This document shows positions 46,500-55,135 of a stretch of 64,000 nt of DNA, piece after piece. Each line of letters opens with the position of its first letter. The stretch's first letter is position 1. This stretch comes from Lusitaniella coriacea LEGE 07157 (lineage in GTDB: Bacteria > Cyanobacteriota > Cyanobacteriia > Cyanobacteriales > Spirulinaceae): positions 1-64,000 of the forward strand of contig NZ_JADEWZ010000024.1 of the NCBI RefSeq assembly GCF_015207425.1. Direction: 5' to 3'. The position numbers and the translations under genes are program-made. The notes under the pieces were generated by a model that worked only from the letters and a program-made list of their open reading frames with translations, had not been told where the DNA came from and made no database searches.

Positions 46500-47036
46500 G
46501 CCACGGATTTTTTGAGTATTTTCGACTAAACTCTGGGCAAATCCATCAAAGCGTTGCGATAACTTCTCATCCAATATCTTTCCTTCAGGACTAAAAGCAT
46601 TCCAAGCTTGTCCGATGGCAATTTGTTCCGGAATAACCCAGGCGTGAACCCAGCGCATGATGACGCGCAGGTCATTTAAGGCATTGCTATTGGACTGTCC
46701 GCCCAAAACGCTGATGACTCCGGTCACTTTTCCATCTAAATGCTCGAAACTCATTAAATCTAGGGCATTTTTCAACACCCCACTCACGCTTCCGTGATAT
46801 TCGGGGGTGGCTAAAATGATGCCGTCTGCGGATCTAAAAGCGTCGCGCAACCGTTCGACATCGGGATAGTCGGAGTAGTCCTTTCCGCCGTGACAAAAGG
46901 GAAGATTGAGGGTGCGGATATCGAGAATTTCAACAGTCGCGCCAAGGGCTTCAACTCTCGTGGCGGCTTGCTGGAGGGCTTGGGCGCTATGGGAATCGGG
47001 GCGAAGGCTGCCATTTAAACCGACGATTTTAACCAT
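46494..47036 (-). CDS. NADPH-dependent FMN reductase
   Basis: Flavodoxin-like fold enzyme that reduces FMN or small substrates. The FMN-phosphate loop is GLNGSLRPDSHSAQAL at the start. The family motif TPEYHGSVSGVLKNALD is near residues 78-95, with ISVLGGQSNSN further on. Length of 180 aa is typical. Its 3' end overlaps the convergent binding-protein gene by 6 bases. Confidence 0.92.
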   Translation of the reverse strand: MVKIVGLNGSLRPDSHSAQALQQAATRVEALGATVEILDIRTLNLPFCHGGKDYSDYPDVERLRDAFRSADGIILATPEYHGSVSGVLKNALDLMSFEHLDGKVTGVISVLGGQSNSNALNDLRVIMRWVHAWVIPEQIAIGQAWNAFSPEGKILDEKLSQRFDGFAQSLVENTQKIRGS

Positions 47037-47440
47037 TAATCTTTCTCCTTTAAGTAAAGTCGTTATGACTACGTATAAGATAACAAAAATTCAGAAGTTT
47101 GACCAACCGCGATCGTCAGTCGCTTTCTCGAAACTGATATAATCCGGAAAATCACAGTTTGATGCCCAAGCTTGCTTGAATAACGCCGCACTCTCGGTTA
47201 GCCCACTCGACAGGAACGGGGAATTCGCTTAGGATAAAGTCATCCCAATTTTTGGCAGGGGCAAGCGGGGTCAAAAACCCTGGGGGTGCTGCCAAATCTA
47301 CAGAACCTAGATAATTCAAGGTGTTTGAGCTTCTCATTGCGGGAAGGGCAGGCAAAAAACCGGGAATTTTTTCGGGATTTTGAGACTCCTGCCAAAACTG
47401 CCTCCAGAACCCTTAACTCATGGGGGTTGCCAGGGGCGGA
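47037..47440. other. presumed CRISPR leader region
   Basis: About 400 bases without a convincing gene lie directly before the first CRISPR repeat. The repeat degeneracy at the other end suggests the leader is on this side. Nothing in it is distinctive enough to prove it. The 47037-47060 part probably holds the promoter of the FMN reductase gene. Confidence 0.5.
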
Positions 47441-47831
47441 CTTGCACTCCACTTGTTGGAGTCGAATAGTTGGAAACGTCGTCAGAGATTGCCTCTACTC
47501 TTTGATTCTCGTCTTGCACTCCACTTGTTGGAGTCGAATAGTTGGAAACACTGGACAGAAATCACCTGAACCCGATGCGTCCTTTTCTTGCACTCCACTT
47601 GTTGGAGTCGAATAGTTGGAAACAAAAGACAGCAATAGCCTTCATCACCAATAGCAGACCTTGCACTCCACTTGTTGGAGTCGAATAGTTGGAAACGTTG
47701 CCACGTTGAACTTGCGCAGGTAGGGATAGCAACCCCTTGCACTCCACTTGTTGAAGTCGAATAATTGGAAACTACGGACGGGAATTAAGCCCGTCCGATT
47801 TTTTGTGCGAACTTGCACTCCACTTGTTGGA
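47441..47831 (+). CRISPR. short CRISPR array, 5 full repeats plus a truncated sixth, 5 spacers
   Basis: Repeats are 37 bp, begin CTTGCACTCC and end AGTTGGAAAC, with an internal CTCCA-CTTGT-TGGAG hairpin. Repeat starts are 47441, 47513, 47587, 47660 and 47736; a truncated 20-bp copy is at 47812-47831. Spacers are 35, 37, 36, 39 and 39 bp. Repeats 1-4 are identical and repeat 5 has two G-to-A changes, so the trailer end is on the right and the array reads on the + strand. The fifth spacer is a terminator-like hairpin. No cas gene is in the window, so the type is unassigned. Confidence 0.93.
47775..47804 (+). terminator. terminator hairpin in the fifth spacer position
   Basis: CGGACGGG (47775-47782) pairs perfectly with CCCGTCCG (47790-47797) across the loop AATTAAG. 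ATTTTTT follows at 47798-47804. This is a good intrinsic terminator for the + strand and would end the array transcript just before the truncated repeat. Confidence 0.8.
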
Positions 47832-47867
47832 TCTGATATCTGTTATCTGAATATCTGATAACTGAAA

Positions 47868-49019
47868 ATGACGCTCATCCTTTTACTCTTAACGATTCCC
47901 GCAGCTTGTATCGCCCTATCTCGCCTGTTTCGAGGGGCAAGGCGCAGTTCCCCCGTCGCACCGCAATTGCCTTTGGGAAACCAAAAAGGAACGGTGAGCG
48001 CAATTGTACCGACACTGAATGAAGAACAGCGCATTCGCCCATGTTTGGAGGGGTTGAGGGAGCAAAGCGAGGAGATTCGCGACATTATTGTTGTGGATAG
48101 TCGTTCTGAGGATGGCACGCAGGAACGAGTCAAAGAAGCTCAAACCCAAGATCCTCGCCTGTGCTTGATAACCGATCCTCCTTTACCAACGGATTGGGTA
48201 GGTCGTCCTTGGGCGTTGCATAATGGATTTTTGCACAGTTCTCCCCAGAGTGAGTGGATATTGGGGATTGATGCGGATACGCAGCCGAAAGCGGGTTTGG
48301 TGTCGGGGTTATTAGAAGTCGCGCGATCGCGCAATTATGATGTTATTTCCCTCTCGCCTCAGTTTATCCTCGAATTTCCGGGGGAGTGGTGGCTGCAACC
48401 CGCGTTATTGATGACGCTCATTTATCGCTTTGAATCCTCTGGCGTAGATGCCCAAACTCCCGAACGAGTGATGGCAAACGGACAGTGTTTTTTTTGTCGT
48501 CGTTCCGTCCTGGAGGAAGTGAGCGGCTATACCGAGGCGAAGGGATCTTTTTGCGATGATGTGACATTAGCTCGCACTATTGCCGCACGGGGGTTTAAGG
48601 TAGGGTTTCTCGATGGTCGCCGGGTGTTATCGGTGCGAATGTATGAAGGCGCACGGGAGACGTGGCGGGAGTGGGGGCGATCGCTCGATCTTAAAGATGC
48701 CTCTTCTGTTGCCCAATTGTGGTGCGATTTGTGGGTTCTCCTCAGCGTACAGGGTTTGCCTTTGCCTTTGTTTTTGGGATTTCTCGCTTTGTGGGGAATG
48801 GGATATTCTTCCGTTCCAATCGCGATCGCGCTGGGATTCAATGGTAGCCTCGTTTTGATTCGCTGGGCATTGTTGTTCGCGATCGCGCCATCCTATCATC
48901 CCCCAATTTCTTGGCTGTTTTGGCTCTCTCCCCTCGCCGATCCTCTCGCCGTCCTGCGCATCTTTTTATCAGCTCAAAATAAACCAACCCAGTGGCGAGG
49001 ACGGGCTTACAAGTTATAG
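47868..49019 (+). CDS. cruG: carotenoid 2'-O-glycosyltransferase CruG
   Basis: Family 2-type glycosyltransferase that adds the sugar to the 2'-hydroxyl of myxol, completing myxoxanthophyll with CruF. It has an N-terminal membrane helix, then SAIVPTLNEEQRIRPCLEGL. The metal-binding region is LGIDADTQPKAGLV, and acceptor/later motifs include GSFCDDVTLARTIA and RMYEGARETWREWGRSL. Two or three C-terminal membrane helices follow (residues ~285-350). Length of 383 aa agrees with the family. It starts 36 bases after the last CRISPR repeat and is separated from cruF by 35 kb. Confidence 0.87.
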   Translation: MTLILLLLTIPAACIALSRLFRGARRSSPVAPQLPLGNQKGTVSAIVPTLNEEQRIRPCLEGLREQSEEIRDIIVVDSRSEDGTQERVKEAQTQDPRLCLITDPPLPTDWVGRPWALHNGFLHSSPQSEWILGIDADTQPKAGLVSGLLEVARSRNYDVISLSPQFILEFPGEWWLQPALLMTLIYRFESSGVDAQTPERVMANGQCFFCRRSVLEEVSGYTEAKGSFCDDVTLARTIAARGFKVGFLDGRRVLSVRMYEGARETWREWGRSLDLKDASSVAQLWCDLWVLLSVQGLPLPLFLGFLALWGMGYSSVPIAIALGFNGSLVLIRWALLFAIAPSYHPPISWLFWLSPLADPLAVLRIFLSAQNKPTQWRGRAYKL

Positions 49020-49385
49020 CGTTGAGGTTTTGGCGTTCTCCAACAACTCTTCAACTGGCTTCCCGCGTCGCAACTCCTGCCATTGCGACTCAATTGGCTG
49101 ATATTGGCAATACGCCACCACAATCCGCAAATCCGTATCGAAGCTGGAAAACTGGTGAACGCGAGAAACAACCCAATCCCCATCTTTCCCGTGAGTCGTA
49201 AATCCGCTCCCATCCGACTTGTAATCGCGGGTACGATCGCCTGTTTTCGGGAGCGTTGGGACTTCCTCAGAACTCCAGTTCTCCCAGAGAATATCCGTCA
49301 AACTCCCTCTGGGCATGAGTTGACGCGCTTCCCATCCAGGAGCATCCATATCTTCAGCTTTATAGACAATCCATACTTCAGCCAT
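49014..49385 (-). CDS. hypothetical protein, 123 aa
   Basis: No known domain recognised. Soluble, rich in Trp and acidic residues (MAEVWIVYKAEDMDAPGWEA), with a C-terminal helix (QWQELRRGKPVEELLENAK). It is the last of three small minus-strand genes and its stop overlaps the end of cruG by 6 bases. Confidence 0.65.
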   Translation of the reverse strand: MAEVWIVYKAEDMDAPGWEARQLMPRGSLTDILWENWSSEEVPTLPKTGDRTRDYKSDGSGFTTHGKDGDWVVSRVHQFSSFDTDLRIVVAYCQYQPIESQWQELRRGKPVEELLENAKTSTL

Positions 49386-49408
49386 ATCAGAATCCCTCTA
49401 CAGTTCGG

Positions 49409-49627
49409 TTAGTCTTGATAATCGCCCCACATCTCCTGAAATGAGGTCTGTTCGCCATGAAAGACGCAATCAACTTTGAGAATTGGGTCTGGGTTGGGAC
49501 GGATATCTTTGAGCGGCCATCCATACTTTTTCTCCATCTCTCGACACTTCTTCGGGCTGACAGCAGAGTGAACATTTTCAGGATCGGGGTCGTTGTTATT
49601 CGTCGTAGCACGGGAGGATTCGGTCAT
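49409..49627 (-). CDS. hypothetical protein, 72 aa
   Basis: Small soluble product with KKCREMEKKYGWPLKDIRPN in the middle and a Trp-containing acidic tail. It overlaps the ribbon-helix-helix gene by 4 bases (ATGA), so the two are translationally coupled. No family is recognised. Confidence 0.65.
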   Translation of the reverse strand: MTESSRATTNNNDPDPENVHSAVSPKKCREMEKKYGWPLKDIRPNPDPILKVDCVFHGEQTSFQEMWGDYQD

Positions 49628-49878
49628 TTCCCACTGCCCTTGCTGGTCGAAGTAGTTTCTTTGTCATTATCTATAGATGAGTGTTCTCGCTCTTCAATAG
49701 CTTTTTCAATTAATCGCGCCACGATATAAGAGATAGAGCGATCTTCTCCTTTCGCCCATTTCTCAAGCTTTTGTTTAACCTCAGATTCGATGTAGGTGGT
49801 AACGACTTCTAATTTGGTTGGCATTTCCTGCCCTTGAGCATCAGCGTTCATAACCAGTCTATCTCCATTAGAGTGCAA
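49624..49878 (-). CDS. ribbon-helix-helix (CopG-like) DNA-binding protein
   Basis: From the likely start MPTKLEV (ATG at 49824; upstream in-frame ATGs at 49851 and 49878 also exist), the product has a beta-strand TKLEVVTTYIESEVKQKLEK and helices RSISYIVARLIEKAIEER. This is a typical ribbon-helix-helix arrangement of plasmid or antitoxin-type regulators. It is probably autoregulatory for the three-gene unit. The C-terminal tail is polar and disordered. Confidence 0.82.
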   Translation of the reverse strand: MHSNGDRLVMNADAQGQEMPTKLEVVTTYIESEVKQKLEKWAKGEDRSISYIVARLIEKAIEEREHSSIDNDKETTSTSKGSGK

Positions 49879-50029
49879 TTAAGTTTGGTGTAGTCAAGTG
49901 CGGTGCTTTACCATACTTAAACAAAAGCATTGTCAACGCTTAGTCACTGCGAACAACGAGCTATTCTCAGGGAAAAGATGAGATTGCCACCCATATAAAG
50001 TAGTCAAGTAGCAAGCACTCAGCTATTTC

Positions 50030-50668
50030 CTATTGGATAGAAGCGTGACTATTTTGGGCAAATTCCGCTACCGCTTTCTCAGAGAGATCGTGAACGGTTA
50101 ACGCCTGTAAAATTGCGAAGGGTAGCGTGAGGTGGTGCGCCCCTGCGAGAAGGGTTGCTGCTGCTTCTTCAGGGGATTTAATACTAGCGGCTAGAATTTC
50201 CGTCGAACTGCCTTTCAATAAGTCTGCCATTGAACGAACTAGCGCAATTCCATCCCCTAAAGACCGGGTGGCGCGATTGACATACGCGATCGCGTACTTT
50301 GCCCCCGCCTCCTTCGCAACCGCCGCCTGTGTTGGGCTATAAATCGCCGTAACCGCACAGGGAATCTGCGGTGCAAGATGGGCGACAACTTGGAAACCAA
50401 CAGGGGTTGCAGGGACTTTTAGCACGGTTTTTTCGCCAATGAGTTCGTAAGCTTTGCGCCCTTCTTTGACCATTTCTTCAAAATCTGTTGCCGTAAGCTG
50501 ATAATAAAGTTCTCCCAAACTGAGGGTTGCTAATTGTTGCAATGTTGCCCTTGGAGATAAATCGCTTTTTGACAAAATGGTGGGATTGGTGGTGATGCCT
50601 TTAACCCATCCCCAGGTTTGAACGGTTTGTGCTTCTTGAATAATTGCTGAGTCGAGCAAGATTGCCAT
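50030..50668 (-). CDS. transaldolase / fructose-6-phosphate aldolase-like enzyme
   Basis: Small TalC-type TIM-barrel transaldolase. The active-site motif VLKVPAT holds the Schiff-base lysine K84. The family start VKGITTNPTILSKS and the later AKYAIAYVNR are also clear. Length of 212 aa fits the short subfamily, which includes both fructose-6-phosphate aldolases and true transaldolases, so the substrate is uncertain. The start ATG is at 50668. It is a lone gene. Confidence 0.92.
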   Translation of the reverse strand: MAILLDSAIIQEAQTVQTWGWVKGITTNPTILSKSDLSPRATLQQLATLSLGELYYQLTATDFEEMVKEGRKAYELIGEKTVLKVPATPVGFQVVAHLAPQIPCAVTAIYSPTQAAVAKEAGAKYAIAYVNRATRSLGDGIALVRSMADLLKGSSTEILAASIKSPEEAAATLLAGAHHLTLPFAILQALTVHDLSEKAVAEFAQNSHASIQ

Positions 50669-50717
50669 TGTGCTTTCCCTTAGACGATCGCGCGGAATTT
50701 TTTGCTGTCTAAATCTT

Positions 50718-50759
50718 ATAGCAGTCAGTCATCAGCCAAAACCGTGCTATTTCTAGCTT
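50718..50759. repeat. dispersed repeat, partner of 28092-28136
   Basis: Contains GTCATCAGCCAAAACCGTGC and TATTTCTAGCTT, matching the repeat near 28100-28136. It lies in the spacer between the DegT gene and the transaldolase gene. Confidence 0.65.
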
Positions 50760-50826
50760 TGTGAATTGTCCTAAACCGCATCTATCTCCCCGTCCCCCCG
50801 TCCCTCTTCCAAACTGTTGACTGATG

Positions 50827-50921
50827 CAAAAGGCAGTAGGCAGAGGGCAGAGGGCAGAAGGGAAAGCCTTGGAGGGTGAAGGTTTCAACGTTGGCTGTTG
50901 TCCTAATTGTTCTGGCGACGG
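50827..50921. repeat. ~90-bp dispersed repeat, inverted partner of 9948-10034
   Basis: Starts AAGGCAGTAGGCAGAGGGCAG and ends near TTCTGGCGAC. It is the reverse complement of the element directly beside ruvX, with scattered mismatches. The surrounding 50760-50990 stretch also holds CCCCGTCTCC low-complexity sequence and no gene. Confidence 0.75.
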
Positions 50922-50992
50922 CTATAACTGAAATTGTCTCCCCGTCTCCCCTGTTAGTCTCATTCCCAATTTGAGTGCATAGCAGCTTACTA

Positions 50993-52132
50993 CTACCCAA
51001 TAATCCGCGCTAGGGCTTCAACCACCTGTTGAACCTGAGCTTCATTTAAGCCGGGATACATGGGAAGCGAGACAATTTCCTGAGCTAACATTTCTGCATT
51101 CGGGAAATCTCCAGTGTTATAGCCAAGGAATTGATAGGCAGGTTGAAGATGGCAGGGAATGGGGTAGTGAATTCCGGTTTGGATACCCTCTTCGGCTAAT
51201 TTTCCTTGAATATCCTCTCGTTTGAGGGAACAAGGCGAGTTAATCCGAACGACGTAGAGGTGGTAAATGTGGGAATTGCCGCATTGATTTTCGAGGGAAA
51301 TAATACCCTTTTCCTTTAAGGATGCCAGCGCGCGATCGTAATATTGCGCAGCTTGATTTCGCGATTGATTCCATCCATGAAGATGGGGCAGTTTAACCTT
51401 AAGAACGGCAGCTTGCAGAGTATCCAAACGGCTGTTTGTTCCCGCTTCAACATGAACGTATTTGGTCGAACAGCCATAATTACGGTAAGAACGGGCAATT
51501 TTCGCAACTTTTTCGTCGCGGGTGACAATAATGCCCCCATCCCCAAACGCACCTAAGTTTTTGCTGGGATAGAAGCTAAAGGCGGCGGCGGTTCCAATGC
51601 TTCCCGCGCGGTGACCTTCTCGTTCGGCGAGGTGAGCTTGGGCGGCATCTTCAAAGATAATGAGATTATGCTTTTGGGCAAAGTCCTGCAATTGACTGGG
51701 GGATACCACCTGTCCGTAGAGATGGACGGGAAGAATTGCTTTGGTTTTGGGCGAGATAGCTTTTTCCGCCGCTTCGAGATCGATCAGTGCAGTATCGGGA
51801 TCGCAATCAACCAGGATCGGGGTCGCGTTGGCTCTGAGAACGCCAATGAGGGTGGCAATAAAGGTATTAGCAGGGATGAGGACTTCATCACCTTCTCCAA
51901 TCCCGCAAGCGTGGAGTCCGATCGCGATCGCGTCCGTTCCGCAAGCAACTCCAATACCATACTCAACGCCGCACGCAGTCGCAAAGGCTTGCTCGAATTC
52001 CGCCAGTTCTTGACCGAGAATAAAATTCCCCTTCCGGGCGACGGTTTGCATCGCTTGCTCGATTTGCTCTTGAATCGGCTGGTGTTGCAGGGAAAGATCG
52101 ACAAAGGGAATTTTGACGGGGGTTGAAGTCAT
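50993..52132 (-). CDS. DegT/DnrJ/EryC1/StrS-family PLP aminotransferase
   Basis: Sugar aminotransferase-type fold. The PLP Schiff-base lysine is K191 in FYPSKNLGAFGDGG and the PLP-binding D162 is in FEDAAQAH. The cofactor phosphate region GVACGTDAI is near residue 61. Such enzymes aminate keto-sugars for surface polysaccharides or natural products. No other sugar-nucleotide gene is beside it, so the pathway is not clear from this window. Length is 379 aa, standard. Confidence 0.92.
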   Translation of the reverse strand: MTSTPVKIPFVDLSLQHQPIQEQIEQAMQTVARKGNFILGQELAEFEQAFATACGVEYGIGVACGTDAIAIGLHACGIGEGDEVLIPANTFIATLIGVLRANATPILVDCDPDTALIDLEAAEKAISPKTKAILPVHLYGQVVSPSQLQDFAQKHNLIIFEDAAQAHLAEREGHRAGSIGTAAAFSFYPSKNLGAFGDGGIIVTRDEKVAKIARSYRNYGCSTKYVHVEAGTNSRLDTLQAAVLKVKLPHLHGWNQSRNQAAQYYDRALASLKEKGIISLENQCGNSHIYHLYVVRINSPCSLKREDIQGKLAEEGIQTGIHYPIPCHLQPAYQFLGYNTGDFPNAEMLAQEIVSLPMYPGLNEAQVQQVVEALARIIG

Positions 52133-52260
52133 AAGTCAAAAAATTGAGTTATAGATAGTCAATAAGGGGGAGCGTTGTCCTACTCAGTTATGGCTTTTAT
52201 TCCATCAATGCGACACCCCTCGCCCCCTAAAAATTTATTTTTTGATTGTTATTTTTGATC

Positions 52261-52593
52261 ATGACAAACGCTTTTTATCGAACTGCGAGTTACTGTTGCG
52301 CGATCGCGCTGGTTAGTTTAGGTTGGGTTTCTCCCCTTCTTGCCCAGCAAAAAGATTATCGAGGCTTCTTCTCCGACCCCATTCAATTGTGTAATACAAG
52401 AGAGGGGCGCGGTTGGTTTTATTGGTACGTTGATGCCAACGGAGAATGCACAATTGTTCGGACTGCAAATCGAGAAGAAGCCGAACGGCGATCGCAATCG
52501 ATTCTTGCCAATTCTTTCCACGTAGTTAGGGCGGGATACGGCTTCCGGGATGAAGGCGGCGAGCCGCTTCGACTCCTTCCGGAAGTTCGTTGA
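52261..52593 (+). CDS. secreted hypothetical protein, 110 aa
   Basis: The ATG at 52261 gives a signal peptide (YCCAIALVSLGWVSPLLAQQ) with a cut after LLAQ or nearby. The mature part is ~85 residues, with conserved-looking CNTREGRGWFYWYVD and CTIVR, so two cysteines could form a disulfide. The family is not recognised. It converges on priA with 13 bases between. Confidence 0.75.
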   Translation: MTNAFYRTASYCCAIALVSLGWVSPLLAQQKDYRGFFSDPIQLCNTREGRGWFYWYVDANGECTIVRTANREEAERRSQSILANSFHVVRAGYGFRDEGGEPLRLLPEVR

Positions 52594-52606
52594 TCGATGG
52601 GAGAGT

Positions 52607-55135
52607 TTATTCAATATTTAACGGATCGACATCCAGAGCAAAACTAATCGATTGGGGACACAACGCGCGTAACTGCAATAAATCCGGCAACTTTTCCCCG
52701 ACCGATGGGGGAAACTTCAGCAAAATGTTCCAGCGATAGCGACGAGAAACGCGCATAATGCTTGCTGGCGCGGGACCCAGGATTTCGCAGCCTGAAGGCA
52801 AAATATTGTGACAGGCTTGGGCGATAATTTCGGCAGTGGCTTGCACTTCCCCTTCATCCAAACCGCTCAAACGCAGGAGAATTACCCGTCCGTAGGGGGG
52901 ATAGTTGTGTTCGGCGCGTTGTTTTAAGGTATTTTCCGTGAAGGTGTGGTAATCGTGGCGATAAACCGCTTGAATGACGGGATGCTCTGGGGTGTAGGTT
53001 TGGATAATTGCCTGACCCGGATCGTCGCCGCGTCCCGCACGCCCGACAACTTGGGTTAAAGTTTGAAACGCCCGTTCGGTGGCGCGGTAGTCCGAACGAT
53101 GCAACAGTCCGTCCGCCGAGACAACCCCAACCAGAGTGACTTGAGCGAGATCGAGTCCTTTGGTGAGCATTTGCGTGCCGAGAAGGATATCCGCCTCCCC
53201 TTGGGCAAACCGTTCGAGCAAGCGACGGTGCGCGCCTTTCGTGCGGGTTGTATCGCTGTCAAAGCGAATGCAACGCAGTTCGGGAAACGCTTTAGCTAAT
53301 TCCTGGGCAACGCGCTGGGTGCCGCTACCAAAGAATTTGAAGTAGGGGGAGGCGCATTCGGGACATTGGGGCGGGTGGAGTTGAGTATGGTTGCAGTAGT
53401 GACAGCGCAAGAGAGGCGTTGCGTCTTCATGGACGCGATGGTAGGAGAGGGAGACATCGCAATCGGGACATTCGATGACATAGCCGCAACTGCGACAGGA
53501 GACAAAAGTACTGTAGCCGCGACGGGGAATGAAGAGGATGCCTTGTCGCCCCTGTTGTTTGAGAGTTCGGAGGGCAGTTTGTAGCGCGTCGCTAAAAATC
53601 GAGCGGTTGCCTTGGTGGAGTTCCCGGCGCATATCGACGATGGTGATGGGGGGTAGGGGGCGAGATTCGATGCGTTCGGGGAGGGAGAGGTAATGGCAGG
53701 ATGTTGAAGGATCTTGTTGAATTTCCACCCAACTTTCCAGGGAGGGGGTAGCAGATCCGAGGATCAGAGGGCAATCTTCAAGTTCTGCACGCCATTGGGC
53801 GACGGTACGGGCGTGGTAGGTGGGGGTGGGTTGTTGTTGTTTGAAACTGGAGTCGTGTTCTTCGTCGAGGACGATCGCGCCGAGGTTGGGAAGGGGGACA
53901 AAGATTGCCGAACGGGTACCGATAACCACTTGGGGTTCTCCTTGCAACATTTGTCGCCAGGTGTCGTAGCGTTCGCCGGGGGAGAGGGCGCTGTGATAGA
54001 CACAGACGCGATCGCGGAAACGCGCGCGAAATCGATCGGTCAGTTGCGGCGTTAGACCAATTTCCGGGACGAGAACGAGGGCAGATTGACCCCGTTCCAA
54101 TAAGGGCGCGATCGCCTGTAAATAAACCTCCGTTTTACCCGAACCCGTAACCCCGTGTAAAAGAACTCGCGAAAATCCCTCTAAGTTGCGAATACAATCT
54201 AAGGCTTGGGCCTGAGCGGAAGTGAGTGCTTTAGGCGAATCCTCCGTTACCGTCCCTTCCGAAGAGAGGCGCAGAATCTCGCGATATTGAATCACCACGC
54301 AGCCCTTACGTTCCAAAGTTTCAATTGCAGACGAACTCGCATTGCTCGACTTACACAGCTCGCTCAACCACAACTCTCCCCCCTTACGTCGCAAAACCTC
54401 AATGACTTCTCGCTGGCGCGGCGTTAAATCGAGAGGAAGCGTATTCGCCACTAAAGTAACGGCCTTCTGTTGCTTGGGGCGCGGGCGCTTGGGCGGCTGA
54501 AGATAACTCTCAACCCATCCTCGCTTGAGCAACTCCCGCAAACCCTGACGCGCCCCTCTAATTTTCCGTTGAATATGTTGAGCGCTATAATCTCCCGCTT
54601 TCTGCTGTTGCAAAAGACGAAGAACTGCTTGAGCGGAAGCCGAGCAAAAGGTTTCTGCCCCAGAGGGCAAGGCATCTCGGTTGAGGCGAATTCGCCGTTG
54701 GGATTTTCGCAACAACCCCGGCGGCAATGCCGCTCGAATCGCAATAATTAATGGTGTATAATAATGACGGGCTACGCGCTCCAATAGCTGCCAGTAAAAG
54801 CTTGGGAAAAATTGGGCAGCAATCGCCTCCTCAACATCCTTAATCTTCTGAGGATCTAACCCAGGAGGAGGAGAATCCAAAAACCGAATGACAATCCCTC
54901 CCGTTATTTGCGCCCCGAACGGAATACTCACAATGTCCCCAGGCTGAAGGGATAAGTCTGGTGGCACGCGATAAGTAAAAAGCTCTTCTACGCTCGGACA
55001 ATCTGTTAGAACTTCCACCCAACGCTCTTGCCCTGAAGATGAATGAAATTGATAGGGGGCTGTGGGTTCGGCAACAGCCAAGCAAGAGGGAGAATTATCC
55101 ATGAGTATAGGAACGAAAGCTCGGTCGATATTCAT
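52607..55135 (-). CDS. priA: primosomal protein N' (PriA helicase)
   Basis: Restarts stalled replication forks. The N-terminal 3'BD and winged-helix part is followed by the helicase core with Walker A GVTGSGKTEVY and the DEEHDSS motif. The zinc-binding cysteines of PriA (CRSCGYVIECPDCD and CHYCNHTQLHPPQCPEC) follow, and the helicase motifs VVGRAGRGDDPG are in the second lobe. Length of 842 aa is slightly long because of the N-terminal region; the in-frame ATG at 55102 is an alternative start. Confidence 0.95.
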   Translation of the reverse strand: MNIDRAFVPILMDNSPSCLAVAEPTAPYQFHSSSGQERWVEVLTDCPSVEELFTYRVPPDLSLQPGDIVSIPFGAQITGGIVIRFLDSPPPGLDPQKIKDVEEAIAAQFFPSFYWQLLERVARHYYTPLIIAIRAALPPGLLRKSQRRIRLNRDALPSGAETFCSASAQAVLRLLQQQKAGDYSAQHIQRKIRGARQGLRELLKRGWVESYLQPPKRPRPKQQKAVTLVANTLPLDLTPRQREVIEVLRRKGGELWLSELCKSSNASSSAIETLERKGCVVIQYREILRLSSEGTVTEDSPKALTSAQAQALDCIRNLEGFSRVLLHGVTGSGKTEVYLQAIAPLLERGQSALVLVPEIGLTPQLTDRFRARFRDRVCVYHSALSPGERYDTWRQMLQGEPQVVIGTRSAIFVPLPNLGAIVLDEEHDSSFKQQQPTPTYHARTVAQWRAELEDCPLILGSATPSLESWVEIQQDPSTSCHYLSLPERIESRPLPPITIVDMRRELHQGNRSIFSDALQTALRTLKQQGRQGILFIPRRGYSTFVSCRSCGYVIECPDCDVSLSYHRVHEDATPLLRCHYCNHTQLHPPQCPECASPYFKFFGSGTQRVAQELAKAFPELRCIRFDSDTTRTKGAHRRLLERFAQGEADILLGTQMLTKGLDLAQVTLVGVVSADGLLHRSDYRATERAFQTLTQVVGRAGRGDDPGQAIIQTYTPEHPVIQAVYRHDYHTFTENTLKQRAEHNYPPYGRVILLRLSGLDEGEVQATAEIIAQACHNILPSGCEILGPAPASIMRVSRRYRWNILLKFPPSVGEKLPDLLQLRALCPQSISFALDVDPLNIE

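Noticed and set aside
47286-47747. Open frames on both strands across the CRISPR array
   Set aside because: They translate the repeats themselves (peptides such as STCWSRIVGN repeated at 72-75 base spacing) and have no independent coding signal.
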